A stretch of DNA of 60,292 nucleotides from contig JAFQQY010000022.1 in NCBI GenBank assembly GCA_017410365.1, positions 1 through 60,292 on the forward strand, given 5' to 3'. Under the pieces are notes generated by a model. The model was not told the origin of the DNA. It was given only the letters and a program-made list of their open reading frames with translations, and searched no databases. Shown one piece after another: positions 8,378 to 16,870 of this stretch (the stretch's first letter is position 1; each line of letters opens with the position of its first letter). The position numbers and the translations under genes were made by a program. This DNA comes from Prevotella sp. (GTDB lineage: Bacteria; Bacteroidota; Bacteroidia; Bacteroidales; Bacteroidaceae).

Positions 8378-9425
8378 AATTTATGTTATATTGCTTAAGA
8401 TAGTCTCTTATCAACAAAGCATCCACACCATAGGCAATGCCTTTTGCCTGCTCATTAATTGTTCGATTAAACTCAATTGATTGGTTTATACCGACCACCT
8501 CGCCATAGTAATTAACAATTGGGCCACCGCTATCACCATGATTAGAAGCTATCGAATGGGTAAAATAGCCTTCATTATAGTTACTCAAGTTTCCTGTCTG
8601 GAAATTACAAACAGTACCGACAGGGCAACCTATCTTTGCTATTTTTTCACCATCTCTGATATGCTGATTAACTAAAGGCATATATCGAACCTTTTCACCA
8701 TTATCCAACTGTACCAAGAATACAGTAAAGTCAATTTTAGTTCCACTGCTTGACAAGAGTATTCTGTTTATCTTTCTATAATTTGTTTTGTCCAGTTCTC
8801 CATTTTCACCAAAGAAACAGATGACAGCATTTTGTTTTCCATCTAACACATGATGGTTTGTCAACGCCAAACCGTTTTCATTGATGAAGAAACCTGTTCC
8901 GCAAGAACCATCAGCATTTATAATCATAAAAGAAGCAGGTTTCATATATGTCAACAATTCTGTATCTGTCATGATGTGGTCGGGGCCGGGGATGGAGCGG
9001 GGATTTGCATATTCAGCAAAATGCTTCAAAGAATCTGTCACTGCTGTTTGTCTTAATTTTGCAGTCTTGTTTAAAAGCAGCTTGCCAGATATGCAATATC
9101 CACTCTTATCGTTTTTAAGCTTGACATAAGTTTTAACAGTTGTCTTATAAGAAGAGATATATTGTCTTTGTTCTGAATCTGTTTTTATAACAACTTCTTC
9201 TCCTTTTACATGTTTCTCCAAATAATCTTTAGTATGTTCTGATGGTTTTATTCCTAATATTTCAACAGTTAGTCCATTTCGTAATTCAATATGATTACCA
9301 TCTTTTACTTTTATTACTTTGCTTTGCATGCCATCAAGTTTTGTTTTCGGATTAGGATTAGGACAACCGTACAATAATGGCAAAGCTAATATTGCTAATG
9401 CTAAACTATAAAATTTTGTTTTCAT
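8367..9425 (-). CDS. Lipoprotein: SNase-like domain fused to trypsin-like serine protease
   Basis: 352 aa. Lipobox LPLLYGC with Cys21. Residues about 35-125 resemble a staphylococcal-nuclease fold (VKDGNHIELRNG, VEILGIKPSE, a basic strand VVIKTD and GKLLLNKTAKL), but the position usually holding the first catalytic Arg reads Glu (VEILGI), so nuclease activity is doubtful. Residues about 165-345 are a chymotrypsin-fold protease with a complete triad: His192 in LTNHHV, Asp232 in TKIDFTV and Ser299 in GDSGGP. Probably a periplasmic or outer-membrane-anchored housekeeping or processing protease of the system. It overlaps the upstream gene by four bases. A decayed trypsin-like gene lies 5.5 kb downstream in the same operon. 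Confidence 0.82.
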   Translation of the reverse strand: MKTKFYSLALAILALPLLYGCPNPNPKTKLDGMQSKVIKVKDGNHIELRNGLTVEILGIKPSEHTKDYLEKHVKGEEVVIKTDSEQRQYISSYKTTVKTYVKLKNDKSGYCISGKLLLNKTAKLRQTAVTDSLKHFAEYANPRSIPGPDHIMTDTELLTYMKPASFMIINADGSCGTGFFINENGLALTNHHVLDGKQNAVICFFGENGELDKTNYRKINRILLSSSGTKIDFTVFLVQLDNGEKVRYMPLVNQHIRDGEKIAKIGCPVGTVCNFQTGNLSNYNEGYFTHSIASNHGDSGGPIVNYYGEVVGINQSIEFNRTINEQAKGIAYGVDALLIRDYLKQYNINYEY

Positions 9426-10084
9426 ATTATTCTTATTTTTTGTTTATTAATTATTTTAAGTATATTTCCTTCTCTCAAAACTGTTCCTTTAGAAACAACC
9501 TCAATATCAGAAGGCACATCATTTGTTAGAACTTCATATTCAGAAGAATCGCTTATAATAGGATTTATGACTTGAAGTACACCACTTTTCACTTCACTAT
9601 TGTCAATTATTTCATACTCACCTTTAAAACCGTCTATCAAATTAATAATAAATATACTATCATCTTGTTTTATCGTTGTTAATTTTGACATTACAAATCC
9701 ATAAGGATTAAAACAATCAACTTGTCCTGCATAATATGTTATCAAAACAGGTTGCTCAACTTGTACATCAATATTTTTGTAAGATGTAGGTGATACCGCC
9801 ATTGTCTCTTCTTGCATCTTTGCATTGTCTTGCAGCATTTGTTTTAAAATTGAAATGTCTTGCTTTATCAACTCTTGGTTTTGTTTGATGATATACAAGT
9901 CTTGCCTTATTGAAGCAATATCACCTTCGCTTACTTCAAACGATTGCTTAAAATAAGTTTTTATATCATCTGAATATTGTTTAGATGTTGTTTTTATAAA
10001 AGCCTGTATCACTTCATTCTGTCTTTTAATACCAGAATCAAGTATATCATTAATGAATCCCTTTATGTCATCAAACACGCTCAT
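9422..10084 (-). CDS. Coiled-coil protein with C-terminal beta domain, unknown
   Basis: 220 aa, no signal peptide. Residues about 1-95 are helical with a clear coiled coil (IRQDLYIIKQNQELIKQDISILKQ has hydrophobic heptads). After a linker, residues about 110-220 form a beta-rich domain. That domain resembles the C-terminal domain of the preceding gene product: both have Y.II.D followed later by VS.G or VSPINPGRLL, a hydrophobic strand and a basic end (KIINKQKIRI versus VDGNNKLKVKL). The two proteins may therefore pair or bind the same partner on the cytoplasmic side. Gap to the upstream gene 12 nt; overlap with the protease gene 4 nt. Confidence 0.65.
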   Translation of the reverse strand: MSVFDDIKGFINDILDSGIKRQNEVIQAFIKTTSKQYSDDIKTYFKQSFEVSEGDIASIRQDLYIIKQNQELIKQDISILKQMLQDNAKMQEETMAVSPTSYKNIDVQVEQPVLITYYAGQVDCFNPYGFVMSKLTTIKQDDSIFIINLIDGFKGEYEIIDNSEVKSGVLQVINPIISDSSEYEVLTNDVPSDIEVVSKGTVLREGNILKIINKQKIRII

Positions 10085-10096
10085 AATGAGAAGATT

Positions 10097-11275
10097 TTAT
10101 CTGTCAGACAGTTTTACCTTAAGTTTGTTATTCCCATCAACGATGAAGTGATTATCATTGTCCTTTAACAATCTTCCAGGGTTAATCGGAGATACTTTTG
10201 AAACCATTCCATTTATACTTGAATCATATTGTAAACAGTTTTCATGGAATGGCAACTGGTTTGCCAATGCAGTCTGGGCATCAATATCATCTATTATTGT
10301 ATAATAATAATTACCCTTTTCATAATATATTCTGAATAATGCCTTAGGATTCTCTTTAATCAAAAAAGAATTGCTATCGGGCTCATACATTACATCAGTA
10401 GTCTCAAATTTATACTCATCAACAGCATGCTTTACCTTGTTGTCTACTTTTTCTTTAATAGTGGCTTTTTGTTGAACTCCAGTAGTGGCATAGTTTTTTT
10501 CATTCAGTATATCAGAAAACTTACCCTCAATATTTTTTATTCGATTTTCAAGTTGTATATACTTATCCGGTTCGTTAGATAAAACAATAGGTGTTTCCCC
10601 CTTTTTATTTGTTTCAACTTGTTTCCTAAGATCATTTATTTCCTTACCCAAATTTATAAGTTGCTTAAATAAATAAACAAAACCAATAACAAATATGAGC
10701 AACAACCCTATCATACCATAAGGCAAATAATTATTCCAATTACCTGATTTTTCTATATCTTTATCACTGAGATGAAATCCGCAGTTGCCACAAATGCTAT
10801 CATTTGAAACAATACGGCTACTACATTGGGGACAAAGAAGAGTGTCTGGAATTGTAGATTTCACTACATCTTTTTTCTTTACTATTTTTACTATATACAA
10901 TGAATCTTTTGAAGGGCACCAACCTTGTCCGGGGGTTGGGTCGTAATAAGCTTTCTTTAGCTCAATAATTGAGGTGTCTTTAGCAAGTGTATCATATTCT
11001 ATTTTTAATATAACACAACCAATATCATCTTTATCAATTAAAATTCCTTTCTCATTATTGTTAGGTTTAACTTGATGTTTTGTGAAGTTTTCATTACCTG
11101 TGCCACCATATTGAACATTGTCTTTTTTGTTACCATAAAGCGTGTCAAGTTCGTTTCCTATCTTTATTGTAATGTCTCCAGTAACATCTTTTACTAATGT
11201 CTTGACAACATTAGCTCCAAACGTAACACTTGTAAAGAATAAACTTAACAAGCAAGCAATAATTTTTATTCTCAT
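10097..11275 (-). CDS. Exported zinc-ribbon protein with TM helix, coiled coil and C-terminal beta domain
   Basis: 392 aa. Residues 1-20 are a signal peptide; a periplasmic part of about 120 residues follows, then a zinc ribbon at 148-165 (CPQC...CGNC), a TM helix at about 184-203, a coiled coil at 204-260 and a C-terminal domain (about 290-390) similar to that of the next gene. Zinc ribbon on the outside and coiled coil on the inside is an unusual topology but follows from signal peptide plus one TM. It lies 55 nt after the actin-like gene; that gap holds a perfect palindrome. A transmembrane linker between envelope and cytoplasmic parts is inferred. Confidence 0.7.
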   Translation of the reverse strand: MRIKIIACLLSLFFTSVTFGANVVKTLVKDVTGDITIKIGNELDTLYGNKKDNVQYGGTGNENFTKHQVKPNNNEKGILIDKDDIGCVILKIEYDTLAKDTSIIELKKAYYDPTPGQGWCPSKDSLYIVKIVKKKDVVKSTIPDTLLCPQCSSRIVSNDSICGNCGFHLSDKDIEKSGNWNNYLPYGMIGLLLIFVIGFVYLFKQLINLGKEINDLRKQVETNKKGETPIVLSNEPDKYIQLENRIKNIEGKFSDILNEKNYATTGVQQKATIKEKVDNKVKHAVDEYKFETTDVMYEPDSNSFLIKENPKALFRIYYEKGNYYYTIIDDIDAQTALANQLPFHENCLQYDSSINGMVSKVSPINPGRLLKDNDNHFIVDGNNKLKVKLSDR

Positions 11276-11291
11276 AATATTTGTGTTAAAC

Positions 11292-11317
11292 GAGGATGCA
11301 CTCGCGAGTGCATCCTC
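11292..11317. promoter_or_regulatory. Perfect 26-bp palindrome between actin-like and zinc-ribbon genes
   Basis: Two 13-base arms (GAGGATGCACTCG and its exact complement) abut with no spacer. In mRNA it would fold into a stable hairpin with a minimal loop. It sits in the 55-nt gap of the operon. There is no T-run on the minus strand right after it, so a strong terminator is unlikely; an attenuator, an mRNA-processing/stability element or a site for a dimeric DNA-binding protein all fit. Confidence 0.6.
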
Positions 11318-11330
11318 AAGTTATTAGATA

Positions 11331-14300
11331 CTATTTGTATTGCGCATACTTTTTAGAAATTTTCACTAATGAATTCTTCAAACACCAGAAGAATAATGAT
11401 TCCTGTACATTGATATCATTAAATTGTTCCGGAACATTAGCAAATATTCTAAAGCTTTCTTCTGCACTGTTTTTCAAGTCATTAAGAAGCTCTTTTGAGA
11501 TTGTAAGATTGAACTTACTGAACAAAAGATTAGTGAAATCCTTACTAGATAAAGAATCAACAAATACTCCAAAATTGTCAATAGCAGCTTTTCTTACATT
11601 GTCTTTCCTAATGTCTGCATAAGTTAATGTTTGTTCTGTATCAAAACCATAATCACAAATAGAAACCAAACTATCAGCTGGCAACTTAAATTGATCATCA
11701 ATATTCAATCCTGCCAATACTCCTTTGGCTGTAATTTCTTTCACACCAACACCTCTTGCCTGAACTATTTCAAAGGCTTTACTTGCTTGCTTACCTGTAT
11801 ATTGTTCAAGCAGATATTTGGTAAGTTCCTTAACTACATTGGTATTGCTGGAAATCATATTTATATATTTACTTCCCATACCAGTAAAAGACAACTTCGC
11901 AGGTATCTCCATGTCGAGTTTTTTTATTATGCGGGCAACATTATATATCAAGGCTGCATAATGTATAAATACAAGGGAGTAAAGATTGCGCTGACTCTTT
12001 ATCTTTTCTGAAGTTTGGAACACCTTGTCATGTTTGAAGAGATAACTCATCACATCTGCCGAAGAGTTGCTGATGCTTTCAAGTGCATTTAGCGGTCTTA
12101 AAATCTCATTTGGATAAGTTGCACTAGCTGCATTAATAGCCTGTGTTACATATTGCACAAATCCATTACCATCATTACCAACAGTTGAAATTCTTTTACC
12201 ATCTCCCCATAGGTCGTCTCCAGCGAACATTGATGAAGCATAATGAGCACTTGTTATAGTACCACCGCCATCTTTATTTACAAATAGCAAGTCAGAAGTT
12301 CCACCTCCAATATCCACATTTAGATAACTTGAACCGCCTATCTGGTTGGCCATACAATTATAAGGTGCAACAGATTCACTACATCCCGAATCATGTTTTA
12401 ATTTACATTGTATTCCTAACTCATCCTTTGCCCATCTCCACAAACTAAATAGTGCATCAGGGTTTTTCATTGCTTGAGGATATGTGATATATACATCAAA
12501 ATTCTGTCCTCCTCCATTCATGAAAGATTCGTTCTTTAGCATCCATAAAGTCTGCAAGAAATAATATTTCACTCTATTAGTGTGATGAGCATCGCCCGGC
12601 TTCTCTTCAAGAAGCCATTTCAGACCGGTACGGTATTTTTGCTCTCTTATAGCAACAGGCTCATGCATCATATTGAAGCCAATAGATATGTTTCCAAACA
12701 AATCAGGTTGAACCGTTTCAAAGTTTGACACCTCGCAAACTGCTGTTCTTATAGGATATGATACTTTATAATCTTCTCCCAATCCTAGTGGAGCAAATTC
12801 TCGAGACAAATAGTCATCCATTGCTCTTAAACTTGTTCCTATAGTAGAACCGAGGAATACTGTTTGCTGATCATGAGCATCTATTTCCAATGTTTCAGCA
12901 TTTGGTTGATTTGTGGTAACATGAGAAATATATGTATTTGATGTACCAAAGTCTACTGCAAAACTATAGTGATTGTCATCCCTATCTTGGACTTCTTGCA
13001 TTAAAGGTAATATTATTCCCTTGTTCTCCCCAACAAATAATTCAACAATATCAAAACTATTCTTTAGCAAATAATATTCTGTTTTGCTAACAAACCTAGT
13101 ACCATTTGTCCTAGTCTTAGATGTTTTGTCTATTGCTCTGTCTAAAGAACTAACCTTGAAAAAGTCCAATCTATTTGCATCACCAACATTGACAACACTA
13201 TACCTATTTAACGTATCGTCATCACATTTGTAGAATGGGTAGAAACCCAGCAACACACTATCAGCAGAAATAATATCTTCACCAGAATATTCTTTTTTCA
13301 ACTCTATTGTTTTATGTGTTGCGTCTTTAATTGGCACATTTATTGTTACTGTAACTCTGTTCCCATTGATAGTGACTTCAACAAGTTTCTTGTTTGTTCC
13401 ATTACATGCAACTCTTGTTATATCATCAATATCGAAATATCTAAAGAAATTTCGTTTAAGAGGTAACAGATAATTAGATTCTCCATTGAATGCAGTCAGG
13501 AATGATGTGGAATTTATTGGATACGACAATTTTATAATCTTATCTTCCAAGAAATCACTCCAAATTAAGAAAGGATGTTGTATTCCCATTCCACCTGGCG
13601 CCAATCGTTCATGCATCTCAGTTGTTCTAACTTCTGCCTCGTTTATCTTGCAGGTTTGTGGATTCCAAACCGACCTACCAATGTATGTAACCCCGGTAAG
13701 ACCATTGTCGTTCAGAACCAACGGCGCTGAAATTGTTTGATTACTTCCGTCCCTAGCTACATATTGCTGATATCTGGTTATTGGTGTATTTATCTCATAA
13801 CCACTAGCTTGAATTGTCATCTTTGGATAGCGAAGCGGTAGGCTGCCACATACAACTTGATTTCCTTCAATGTCTGTTATCGCATTTTGGAATGCTTCAT
13901 TAAATAATGCTGGATTTCCACCCATTGTCAGAATATTAGGGTCCTTAAAGGTTTCTGCATTCCACATAGTCGCTACATAACTATTGAAATCTGTTGCTTG
14001 ATTTCCCATAGTTGCGTTATGTGACATATACAAGGAATAAACCATGCTCTTGAAAGTATCATCTCTTGCAGACAAAGGCTCTATACTATCAGTAGTAAAC
14101 ATCGGTCTGCCATTAAGACGATTAAAATTGAAACCGTTTTCTCTAGCTATACGTCCCCAATTAGGTGATGTAAAGGCTAAAGTATAAGGGGATGTTCCAC
14201 CGATAAGAAACTCCTGAGGTTGAGTACACTTTGGCGTAGAATCTTTCCAAAAGAACAGAAAAATATCACTTAATAAAGGATAGTTCCTTATTTCGTCTTC

Positions 14301-14711
14301 TAAGACCTCTGCCAATTTCGCATGTTCAGAATGACCATCTGCTCTCAAGTTATTAATCTGCTGTTGGGCATTCCAATGCTTAATGACAAGTTTTGAATCG
14401 CCACCATGCTGGAATACAAACTCCAACATATCAAGACATTCTGATACCAATATTGTATCTGAATTAACTGTTGTCAATTTTGCGAAATTTGCACCGTTCA
14501 AAGTTTGAAATGCACCATTAAATAGAAAAATACGTGCAAAGAACGACGGAATTGATGTTCCCATTTTGTTGTTACCCAATCCTAATGGGATATTACTCAA
14601 AAGATTACCTGATATATGCGCTGTCTGTGACCAACCATCCATCGTAGCTGCTGATATTGGAGCTGGATCTGTTGGTTTTTTAGGTTCATGTATTCTAAAT
14701 GCGTATGCCAT
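11331..14711 (-). CDS. Giant protein with C-terminal actin/Hsp70-like ATPase domain (SrfB-like architecture)
   Basis: 1126 aa. Residues 1 to about 580 have no family I recognise. Residues about 583-1126 carry the actin/Hsp70/sugar-kinase ATPase signatures in order: phosphate-1 at 584-594 (FAVDFGTSNTY), phosphate-2 at 798-810 (NVDIGGGTSDLLF) and adenosine motif at 939-951 (KLSFTGMGSKYIN). The enzyme should bind and hydrolyse ATP, perhaps as a filament or a conformational switch. Length and layout recall the SrfB virulence-factor family, but that is from memory of architecture only. No signal peptide or TM helix: cytoplasmic. The start at 14711 lies 12 nt after the tubulin-like gene, suggesting coupled synthesis of the two NTPases. 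Confidence 0.85.
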   Translation of the reverse strand: MAYAFRIHEPKKPTDPAPISAATMDGWSQTAHISGNLLSNIPLGLGNNKMGTSIPSFFARIFLFNGAFQTLNGANFAKLTTVNSDTILVSECLDMLEFVFQHGGDSKLVIKHWNAQQQINNLRADGHSEHAKLAEVLEDEIRNYPLLSDIFLFFWKDSTPKCTQPQEFLIGGTSPYTLAFTSPNWGRIARENGFNFNRLNGRPMFTTDSIEPLSARDDTFKSMVYSLYMSHNATMGNQATDFNSYVATMWNAETFKDPNILTMGGNPALFNEAFQNAITDIEGNQVVCGSLPLRYPKMTIQASGYEINTPITRYQQYVARDGSNQTISAPLVLNDNGLTGVTYIGRSVWNPQTCKINEAEVRTTEMHERLAPGGMGIQHPFLIWSDFLEDKIIKLSYPINSTSFLTAFNGESNYLLPLKRNFFRYFDIDDITRVACNGTNKKLVEVTINGNRVTVTINVPIKDATHKTIELKKEYSGEDIISADSVLLGFYPFYKCDDDTLNRYSVVNVGDANRLDFFKVSSLDRAIDKTSKTRTNGTRFVSKTEYYLLKNSFDIVELFVGENKGIILPLMQEVQDRDDNHYSFAVDFGTSNTYISHVTTNQPNAETLEIDAHDQQTVFLGSTIGTSLRAMDDYLSREFAPLGLGEDYKVSYPIRTAVCEVSNFETVQPDLFGNISIGFNMMHEPVAIREQKYRTGLKWLLEEKPGDAHHTNRVKYYFLQTLWMLKNESFMNGGGQNFDVYITYPQAMKNPDALFSLWRWAKDELGIQCKLKHDSGCSESVAPYNCMANQIGGSSYLNVDIGGGTSDLLFVNKDGGGTITSAHYASSMFAGDDLWGDGKRISTVGNDGNGFVQYVTQAINAASATYPNEILRPLNALESISNSSADVMSYLFKHDKVFQTSEKIKSQRNLYSLVFIHYAALIYNVARIIKKLDMEIPAKLSFTGMGSKYINMISSNTNVVKELTKYLLEQYTGKQASKAFEIVQARGVGVKEITAKGVLAGLNIDDQFKLPADSLVSICDYGFDTEQTLTYADIRKDNVRKAAIDNFGVFVDSLSSKDFTNLLFSKFNLTISKELLNDLKNSAEESFRIFANVPEQFNDINVQESLFFWCLKNSLVKISKKYAQYK

Positions 14712-14723
14712 AATAATAGTCTA

Positions 14724-16262
14724 TTATTTTACTTGATTATACTTTGCTTTTGTTACATCTCTTAATACTTTAAAGAACGCCTGATCCGTATAATTCCCAA
14801 GATTCTTGCTCTTTTCATTTATCTCTTCGGCTAGTTTGTCATCTTTAATAGGATTTGGTTTTGGATTTGGCACTTGTATTGTCTTGTGTGACAATATTTC
14901 TTTCATCTCATTTTCTTTATCCATTCTATACGGATAAAGTTTGTGAGTATGAGTGTTCAATTCTTTAAGCCATGGATAAAATCCCCAAGCATCCTTGCTT
15001 GTACCTCCTGCATCAAGGAATTTGTCCAGCATATCATATACACCTTTCTGTAATTTGTTAGACAAATCAAAGCGAGCACCTTTGTAATAAGCTGTATCAC
15101 TGCTTATCTTTTTGCGATCACCACAAATTACATCACGATAGTATTTCATCGCAATAGCAAAGGCAGAAATATTGTCCATAAACTTATTATGCGAAGAAGA
15201 ACAGAAATCTGTCAACTGAATACTTGTATCTACCTTTGCGTCTGATACACTAAATTCATAAGCATTATGAACATGATTGTCAAGTGGCCTTAATAAGAAA
15301 TCAATAATAGCACTAGCCGCCACAAATTCTACTACATGTGCATCATTCTTTTGGCGAGACTCACCTTCATTGTATTCATAAGCATCATGATGCTCATCAC
15401 CAATGTAATATAATGCATTTACTTTGCTATTTATACCTTCTGGTGTTGCATAAAAACTTAATGCTGCGCGAGTTTTGGCATTGAAAGAGGAAGCATCTAT
15501 TGCACCTGTATCTCCCTTGTTTGGATCAAATTGTTGTAAATCAAAATATGGGAGAACCAACGCAGAACCTATAACGGCAGGATTTAATGTCGCTCTACCG
15601 CTTGTCCTAATTGCGTTTACTATTTCTGGGAATCCAGAAGCACCTGTACCACCAAAAATTGAACTGACAATGAAGACCTTATCTTGTGCTGCGTTGAAAG
15701 TGTTGCTGAAATGTATAAACTCCGGACTTCTCTTTAAATCATGAAAAACTACTGAGCCGATGTTAGGATTTCCCTTGAAACCCTTTGCCATATCTAATTG
15801 CAATTCTGCATTTTTACTGGTTTCATCAGAACCATCATATAATGCATAAAGAAGATCTTTGCTTATACGCACATTAGCATTAGTGTCCAATGCTTGCATA
15901 TTTAGGTAATCAGCAAACTTTATTGAATGACCGCCTGGTCCGAAATTGAATTCGAAATCTCTTAAATCGTCACCCTCAGCAGCAACGCCTGCTTGCCTCA
16001 ATGGGGTTAAACGAGTCATGAAAAAATTATCAGTATAAGCTGTATTTGCAGAATCTGGATATAGACTTCTATGAATTTCTGAATATCCACTTAATGCTTT
16101 TATAGCTCTTGTCTTATCACCATTTGACAAGTCGTAATCTATAATAATCGGTACAATTTCAGTAGAACTGTCAATACCATCAATACCAGATGCCAGCATC
16201 ATTGTGAGCGAACGGACAACACGTGCCCCTGTTCCTCCTATTGCAAATAAAAATAGTCTCAT
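14724..16262 (-). CDS. Tubulin/FtsZ-like GTPase
   Basis: 512 aa, cytoplasmic. The N-terminus MRLFLFAIGGTGARVV is the first beta strand and G-box of tubulin-like proteins, followed by a strand ending in acidic residues (IVPIIIDYDLSN). The tubulin signature for GTP phosphate binding appears as SSIFGGTGASG at residues 200-210. The pattern matches the broad Tubulin_like group (distinct from FtsZ) often found beside vWA genes. The C-terminal half is helical and not recognised. It lies 19 nt after the membrane-protein gene and 12 nt before the actin-like ATPase gene. GTP-driven polymerisation is inferred from the fold only. Confidence 0.85.
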   Translation of the reverse strand: MRLFLFAIGGTGARVVRSLTMMLASGIDGIDSSTEIVPIIIDYDLSNGDKTRAIKALSGYSEIHRSLYPDSANTAYTDNFFMTRLTPLRQAGVAAEGDDLRDFEFNFGPGGHSIKFADYLNMQALDTNANVRISKDLLYALYDGSDETSKNAELQLDMAKGFKGNPNIGSVVFHDLKRSPEFIHFSNTFNAAQDKVFIVSSIFGGTGASGFPEIVNAIRTSGRATLNPAVIGSALVLPYFDLQQFDPNKGDTGAIDASSFNAKTRAALSFYATPEGINSKVNALYYIGDEHHDAYEYNEGESRQKNDAHVVEFVAASAIIDFLLRPLDNHVHNAYEFSVSDAKVDTSIQLTDFCSSSHNKFMDNISAFAIAMKYYRDVICGDRKKISSDTAYYKGARFDLSNKLQKGVYDMLDKFLDAGGTSKDAWGFYPWLKELNTHTHKLYPYRMDKENEMKEILSHKTIQVPNPKPNPIKDDKLAEEINEKSKNLGNYTDQAFFKVLRDVTKAKYNQVK

Positions 16263-16281
16263 AATATTTTAATCTAAATTA

Positions 16282-16857
16282 TTAAAATGGAATTGCAGAA
16301 CCATCTCGTGTATGTTTTTTAAAAAGTAATGAAAATATAAAGAACAATATTACAGAATAAACTGCATTAGTTATTGCCATTTCCATAGGTAAATCTTCCC
16401 CCATTACAGTGCTATCATCTTCTTTTGATATAAATTGGTCTCTAAATTCTGTTGCAACTGCTGTTATCTCATCTCGTTGGTCTGTATCTTCTGTCAAATC
16501 TAGTTTGCTTTCTTCTATGGCATAAGCCTTAGCAAATATACCAGTTGCATCTTCTGCTACTTCTGCATTATTACCAACAATCATAGGTATTGTAGTAAAC
16601 ATGGTTGAAACAAACACTATTACAAGGACAATAGCCCATACCCAACGTTTCGCCAAACTAAATACGAAATTGCATATACCAAAATAGAAGATTAAGGCTA
16701 TAACCAAAGCAATGCCTATTCCTGCTAAAAAAATATTACTACACACAGGCGTATCAATAAAATATCCTGTATAATAATCCACGAATTCGGAGTTTTCACC
16801 TCCATTAATTAATTTGTCACCAAGAGAGGTGCACCAGCTGTAAAGTTTTGTAAACAT
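16282..16857 (-). CDS. Three-helix inner-membrane protein, unknown
   Basis: 191 aa from the ATG at 16857 (MFTKLYSW); an upstream in-frame start at 16902 would overlap the preceding gene by 32 nt and adds a poor N-terminus, so it is not used. TM helices: IFLAGIGIALVIALIFYFGI, then WVWAIVLVIVFVSTMF, then AVYSVILFFIFSLLF near the C-terminus. Between helices 2 and 3 lies an acidic loop of about 75 residues. A membrane docking partner for the tubulin-like protein encoded 19 nt downstream is an inference. Family not recognised. Confidence 0.7.
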   Translation of the reverse strand: MFTKLYSWCTSLGDKLINGGENSEFVDYYTGYFIDTPVCSNIFLAGIGIALVIALIFYFGICNFVFSLAKRWVWAIVLVIVFVSTMFTTIPMIVGNNAEVAEDATGIFAKAYAIEESKLDLTEDTDQRDEITAVATEFRDQFISKEDDSTVMGEDLPMEMAITNAVYSVILFFIFSLLFKKHTRDGSAIPF

Positions 16858-16870
16858 AATTAATAGTATT

